Source of the DNA: JAKACU01 sp021821185
GTDB taxonomy: Bacteria > Bacillota > Bacilli > Alicyclobacillales > SLC66
DNA length: 9,001 nt
Reading direction: 5' to 3'
Assembly (NCBI GenBank): GCA_027343965.1
Contig: DAHWJX010000153.1
Coordinates: 1 to 9,001 of the forward strand
In this document: piece after piece, positions 6,131-9,001 of the stretch
How positions within the stretch are numbered: the first letter of the stretch is position 1
Layout: each line of letters opens with the position of its first letter
Made by a program: the position numbers and the translations under genes
The notes under the pieces: generated by a model
Databases searched by the model: none
Told to the model about the DNA's origin: nothing
The model's input: the letters and a program-made list of their open reading frames with translations, nothing else

Positions 6131-7483
6131 TTGCGAGTGATACCTTTGACGGTATATTCGGTAATTGAAGTCACACAAATTATCAAACAAATGATTACTT
6201 CTACCGCACCCTTGCAAGATCTGACGATACGCGGAGAGATTTCCAATTTTAGCAAACCAGCAAGTGGACATATGTATTTCACACTAAAAGATGAAAAAGC
6301 CAGGCTTCGCATTGTGATGTTTGCAGGCAAAGCCCGGTTTTTGCGTTTTCGACCGACTGATGGCATGAGTGTGATCGTACATGGTGCCCTTGACGTTTTT
6401 GAACGTTCAGGCGACTATCAATTGTACGCCGATGACTTGCAACCAGATGGACTAGGTGCGTTGTTTCTCTCTTTTGAGCAGGTTAAGGAACGGTTACTGG
6501 CTGAGGGTTTGTTTGATGCCCAAAAGAAAAAATCTTTGCCGTCTTTTCCAAAGGCTGTCGCACTTGTCACTTCCGCAACGGGCGCCGCTGTTCGTGATAT
6601 GATCATCACTTTGCGCCGTAGGTACCCGCTTGCAAATGTGTATGTCATTCCTGTAGCTGTTCAAGGCGATGATGCCCCTAATCAAATAGCACAAGGGATC
6701 CATGTGGCCGATAAGTACCAACTTGCTGATGTTATGATTGTCGGACGTGGTGGCGGATCCTTTGAAGAATTGTTTTCTTTTAACACAGAGATTGTGGCTC
6801 GCGCCATCGCCGCTGCAAAAATGCCTGTGGTTTCCGCTGTGGGTCATGAAACGGATACGACAATTTCTGATTTTGTAGCCGATATCCGGGCTGCCACACC
6901 AACTGCTGCGGCAGAGTTAGTCAGCCCGGATGCCGCTCAGTTATTGCAGCATGTCGAGCGTTTGCAAATGCGGTCGCAAGACGCCATAACGCAACGAATT
7001 GTTACGTTGCATACCCATGTAGACACGCTGGCTAAAACGCGTTTTTTGACCGATCCGATGCGGTTTGTTAGTGTTCGGCAAGAAGGAATTGATCGTCTTG
7101 AAAAACATCTTCAAGAGTTGCTTCGAAATGAAATTGCAAAGCGTCAAAAGAGGCTGACATCTCTTGAATTGCGCTTCGCGCATGTAACTCCTACACGGAG
7201 GTTAGATGTAGCGCATGTGCGCCTACAATCGTTACACGATCGTTTACAATTAGCACTAAAAGGCAACATGCAAAATAGCACAACAAGATTAGGGGCAACA
7301 ATTGAACGGCTTGAATTGTTAAGTCCCTTGTCTGTGATGAAACGGGGATATGCAGTCGTTTATGATCAATCCAAGCGTGTTTTAGCTAGTGCGATCACAG
7401 TACAACCAGGTGATACGATTCGTGTCGATATGTCTGATGGTTGGCTGGATTGTCAAGTATGGGGGGTCTATGACCGTGACTGA
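6131..7483 (+). CDS. xseA: Exodeoxyribonuclease VII large subunit
   Basis: Exonuclease VII, a complex of one XseA with several XseB, degrades single-stranded DNA from both ends to short acid-soluble oligonucleotides. The 450-residue protein carries an N-terminal OB-fold (about 28-105: LTIRGEISNFSKPASGHMYF at 31-50, then YQLYADDLQP at 97-106), a linker LFDAQKKKSLP, and the catalytic domain with VTSATGAAVRD (146-156), GRGGGSFEELFSFN (205-218), the VGHETD motif (237-242) and ADIRAATPTAAAE (250-262). A long coiled region (about 270-395) follows, where XseB would bind, and the conserved RGYAVV (405-410) near the end. The start is uncertain: TTG 6131 abuts the folD stop, while GTG 6137 and TTG 6146 are also in frame, and none has a clear ribosome binding site. 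The end overlaps xseB by 14 bp. Confidence 0.96.
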   Translation: MRVIPLTVYSVIEVTQIIKQMITSTAPLQDLTIRGEISNFSKPASGHMYFTLKDEKARLRIVMFAGKARFLRFRPTDGMSVIVHGALDVFERSGDYQLYADDLQPDGLGALFLSFEQVKERLLAEGLFDAQKKKSLPSFPKAVALVTSATGAAVRDMIITLRRRYPLANVYVIPVAVQGDDAPNQIAQGIHVADKYQLADVMIVGRGGGSFEELFSFNTEIVARAIAAAKMPVVSAVGHETDTTISDFVADIRAATPTAAAELVSPDAAQLLQHVERLQMRSQDAITQRIVTLHTHVDTLAKTRFLTDPMRFVSVRQEGIDRLEKHLQELLRNEIAKRQKRLTSLELRFAHVTPTRRLDVAHVRLQSLHDRLQLALKGNMQNSTTRLGATIERLELLSPLSVMKRGYAVVYDQSKRVLASAITVQPGDTIRVDMSDGWLDCQVWGVYDRD

Positions 7484-7706
7484 CGAAAATTTATCTTTTG
7501 AAGCGGCTCTGGGCTTGTTAGAGGATGTTGTACGCGCCCTTGAAGCCGGAGAATTGGCACTTGATGATGCCATAGAGCGGTTTCAAACGGGCATGCAACT
7601 TGTACGCCTGTGTCGAGAAAAATTACACTTCGCAGAACAAAAGGTAGAAATTGTTATGGCCACAGAGAGTGGCATAGAAACTCGACCGTTTGAAGTAAAG
7701 GAGTAG
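7470..7706 (+). CDS. xseB: Exodeoxyribonuclease VII small subunit
   Basis: This 78-residue protein has the XseB pattern: LSFEAALGLLEDVVRALEAG (8-27), then ELALDDAIERFQTGMQLVR (28-46) and a second helix through CREKLHFAEQKVEIV, forming the helical hairpin that packs on the XseA C-terminal region. ATG 7470 gives the normal length and lies inside the 3' end of xseA, a 14-bp overlap that points to translational coupling and matched dosage. A GGGGGG run at 7461-7466 could act as ribosome binding site. The spacing to ATG 7470 is short and would suit the in-frame GTG at 7476 better, so the start may be two codons further in. It lies three bases before the ispA ATG. Confidence 0.94.
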   Translation: MTVTDENLSFEAALGLLEDVVRALEAGELALDDAIERFQTGMQLVRLCREKLHFAEQKVEIVMATESGIETRPFEVKE

Positions 7707-7709
7707 GCT

Positions 7710-8597
7710 ATGGGCGATGTTGCAGCAGTTCTACAAAATTACACGGCTTTTATCGATCAGGAAATGGACCGCTATCTACCTTCATCAACGACTTATCCAC
7801 AAGCGCTCATGGAGTCTATGCGATATAGCGTCTTTGCTGGTGGCAAGCGGTTGCGCCCGGGGCTTGTCTTAGTGACGGCAAAAGCGTGTCGAGCCACTGA
7901 GCGTGTGGCCGTGGTTCCGGCATGCGCATTAGAGTTTGTACACACGTACTCATTAATTCACGATGATCTACCAGCTATGGATGATGACGATTATCGACGT
8001 GGTAAATTAACCAATCATAAAGTTTTCGGTGAAGCTCACGCTGTTCTAGCGGGTGATGCATTGCTGACCCTTGCTTTTGAACTTTTGACGACAGGTGAGC
8101 TGACAGATGCGATTAAGGTGCGCCTTATATCAGAATTGGCTGTGGCAAGTGGAGCGTTTGGCATGGTGGGTGGGCAAGCAGCTGATATCTTGCAAGAAGG
8201 GCGCACAGTGAGTAAACGTGATGTTGAATATATTCATCGCCATAAAACCGGTGCCTTACTGCGAGCATCCGTACGAATGGGCGCGATTTGTGCTGATGCT
8301 GCACCAGATTTGTTGCAAGCTTTAACAAGCTATGCTGAGGCTGTAGGTCTGGCATTTCAAATTGCAGACGATATCTTAGACGTAATCGGTGATGCAAAGA
8401 CGCTGGGCAAAGAAACGGGTGCTGATGTGGCTTTACAAAAGGCAACCTGGCCTGCGCTTTTTGGAATCGAAGCATCGCAGGCAAAAGTAGATCAATTGAC
8501 GAAACAGGCTTTAGACATTTTGCCCGATGCCTCCTCATCTTTTGATCCGTCACAGTTGGCGGAGATAGCTGTTTGGTTGAGTCACCGAGATTATTAA
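7710..8597 (+). CDS. ispA: Polyprenyl (probably farnesyl) diphosphate synthase
   Basis: This enzyme condenses isopentenyl diphosphate with allylic diphosphates to make farnesyl diphosphate, the precursor of undecaprenyl carrier lipids and quinone tails. The 295 residues contain FAGGKRLRP (42-50), which binds isopentenyl diphosphate. The first aspartate-rich motif is D85, D86 and D91 in DDLPAMDDDD, with the six-residue bacterial spacing of type II farnesyl synthases; GGQAADI follows at 154-160, and the second aspartate-rich motif is D220, D221, D224 in DDILD. The YSLIHDD stretch before the first motif (80-86) is like that of E. coli IspA and has no obvious small residue that would open the pocket for longer chains, so C15 is inferred. 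ATG 7710 has AAAGGAG at 7697-7703. In B. subtilis dxs follows; here a DUF1657 gene does. Confidence 0.94.
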   Translation: MGDVAAVLQNYTAFIDQEMDRYLPSSTTYPQALMESMRYSVFAGGKRLRPGLVLVTAKACRATERVAVVPACALEFVHTYSLIHDDLPAMDDDDYRRGKLTNHKVFGEAHAVLAGDALLTLAFELLTTGELTDAIKVRLISELAVASGAFGMVGGQAADILQEGRTVSKRDVEYIHRHKTGALLRASVRMGAICADAAPDLLQALTSYAEAVGLAFQIADDILDVIGDAKTLGKETGADVALQKATWPALFGIEASQAKVDQLTKQALDILPDASSSFDPSQLAEIAVWLSHRDY

Positions 8598-8620
8598 GTT
8601 TTCCTTCCACACGTTCCCAC

Positions 8621-8650
8621 GCGTAAGAGTGCTACGGTTCGGCGACAATA
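8621..8650 (+). promoter_or_regulatory. Candidate forespore (sigma-F/G-like) promoter before the DUF1657 gene
   Basis: The sequence GGCGACAATA at 8641-8650 fits the B. subtilis sigma-F -10 pattern GGNRANANTW-like (GG at the start, A at positions 5 and 7, T at 9). Fifteen bases upstream GCGTA (8621-8625) matches four of five positions of the -35 element GYATA. The predicted start, six to eight bases after the -10 element, falls at about 8656-8658, at the beginning of the CGGAGGTG ribosome site (8656-8663), so the leader would be very short. The consensus is recalled, not computed, and short degenerate motifs arise by chance; the gene's family makes it worth noting. Confidence 0.35.
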
Positions 8651-8670
8651 GTGTCCGGAGGTGTTGAACA

Positions 8671-8877
8671 ATGACAGTGGGAATCAAATTGCAACAAACC
8701 ATTGCATCAGCAGAATCGGTAGCAGCCAGTTTAAAGACGTTTGCCCTAGACACGCAAGATCAACAGGCTAAACAAATGTTTACCCAGTTATCGCAGTCCA
8801 TGGACAACACGGTTGCTACCCTTCAATCACGGTTGAATTTTGTTCAGCAACAAGAACCGCAATATCGTCAGCAGTAA
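8671..8877 (+). CDS. DUF1657 domain-containing protein
   Basis: This 68-residue protein is soluble, glutamine-rich and predicted to be helical, with no membrane segment. The opening MTVGIKLQQTIASAESVAAS (1-20), then LKTFALDTQDQQAK (21-34), and the final QQQEPQYRQQ match DUF1657 proteins closely in length and pattern. The family is found in endospore formers, and copies occur in spoVA-2mob gene clusters together with yhcN, spoVAC, spoVAD, spoVAEb and a DUF421 (YetF) gene. No molecular function is known. Here the copy stands next to ispA with no spoVA gene in view, although neighbours to the right are cut off. ATG 8671 follows CGGAGGTG at 8656-8663. A 73-bp gap separates it from ispA and holds a possible forespore promoter, so it is likely transcribed on its own. 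Confidence 0.88.
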   Translation: MTVGIKLQQTIASAESVAASLKTFALDTQDQQAKQMFTQLSQSMDNTVATLQSRLNFVQQQEPQYRQQ

Positions 8878-8895
8878 TTTTCGTTTTTTTCTTTG

Positions 8896-8952
8896 GCATG
8901 ACAGCATGGCTTCGGCAAATTGATGCCACAGCCATGCTATGCTATACTTTTT
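8896..8952 (+). terminator. Bipartite hairpin and T-run after the DUF1657 gene, probable terminator
   Basis: The outer stem AGCATGGCT (8903-8911) pairs perfectly with AGCCATGCT (8930-8938) and is extended, across a three-base bulge (8900-8902), by GCAT (8896-8899) with ATGC (8939-8942). Inside, GGCA (8914-8917) pairs with TGCC (8924-8927) around an AATTGA loop. TATACTTTTT follows at 8943-8952. The stem with trailing T-run fits a rho-independent terminator for + strand transcription. A second T-run lies upstream, at 8884-8890, between the stop codon and the stem, but no hairpin precedes it. Confidence 0.65.
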
Positions 8953-8960
8953 GAACAGTA

Positions 8961-9001
8961 TGATATAACTAGTATAGACTATATGGCGTTGCGGCTTGTT
9001 G
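8961..9001 (+). promoter_or_regulatory. AT-rich right edge with weak promoter-like elements
   Basis: TGATATAAC at 8961-8969 looks like an extended -10 box (TGN followed by TATAAC), and TATAG-A-CTATA at 8973-8983 is a short inverted repeat that could bind a regulator or be another -10 region. No matching -35 is clear, and the gene that would be driven lies outside the window. No coding region is supported in 8878-9001. Confidence 0.2.

Noticed and set aside
6494..6847. 117-codon open frame on the - strand opposite xseA
   Set aside because: It covers the conserved catalytic region of xseA in antisense and resembles no known protein.
8125..8610. 161-codon open frame on the - strand opposite ispA
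   Set aside because: It lies entirely across the conserved 3' half of ispA and its short tail, shows no recognisable domain, and its composition is what the antisense of a conserved gene gives.
8878..8894. T-rich stretch directly after the DUF1657 stop as a terminator by itself
   Set aside because: No inverted repeat precedes it; the better terminator is the hairpin at 8896-8942 with the T-run after it.
1..9001. Mobile element, CRISPR array, tRNA or rRNA
   Set aside because: No transposase or integrase frame, no regularly spaced repeats, and no cloverleaf or rRNA-like stretch was noticed; gene packing is tight and all on one strand.

Overview
This window is a stretch of chromosomal housekeeping DNA with every convincing gene on the + strand. 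The order accB-accC-yqhY(asp23)-nusB-folD-xseA-xseB-ispA is that of the Bacillus subtilis accBC/nusB/folD/ispA region, so the source is a Firmicute (Bacillota). A DUF1657 gene at the right end, a family typical of endospore formers, suggests a sporulating Bacilli-type organism. Additions such as amaP, a DUF2273 gene and a TsaD-like gene next to nusB recall Alicyclobacillus-like or Clostridia-like gene orders, but genus cannot be settled from this sequence.

Layout. Positions 1-1432 hold the tail of accB and all of accC, the biotin carrier and biotin carboxylase of acetyl-CoA carboxylase. Positions 1460-2756 hold an Asp23-family gene (yqhY type), then amaP and a small DUF2273 membrane protein; a 19-bp hairpin separates the first from the other two. 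Positions 2777-4170 hold nusB, overlapped by 4 bp by a divergent TsaD/Kae1-like protein. After a 99-bp gap comes a ferredoxin/flavodoxin-NADP+ reductase of the thioredoxin-reductase-like (YumC) type (4270-5274). Positions 5288-8597 are a tightly packed folD-xseA-xseB-ispA run. After a 73-bp gap, a 68-residue DUF1657 protein (8671-8877) has a possible forespore-type promoter and is followed by a bipartite hairpin and T-run that looks like a terminator. The last ~50 bp are AT-rich and hold only weak promoter-like elements.

How the genes work together. The cluster joins fatty-acid initiation (AccBC), envelope homeostasis (Asp23/AmaP/DUF2273), transcription antitermination (NusB), one-carbon metabolism (FolD), DNA repair (exonuclease VII XseAB) and isoprenoid chain synthesis (IspA). 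The FNR could supply reducing equivalents to ferredoxin or flavodoxin. Half of the twelve complete genes are best read with GTG or TTG starts. No mobile element, CRISPR array, tRNA or rRNA is visible, and nothing looks like a defence or accessory island. The least understood elements are the TsaD-like paralogue, the DUF1657 gene with its promoter, and the two hairpins.
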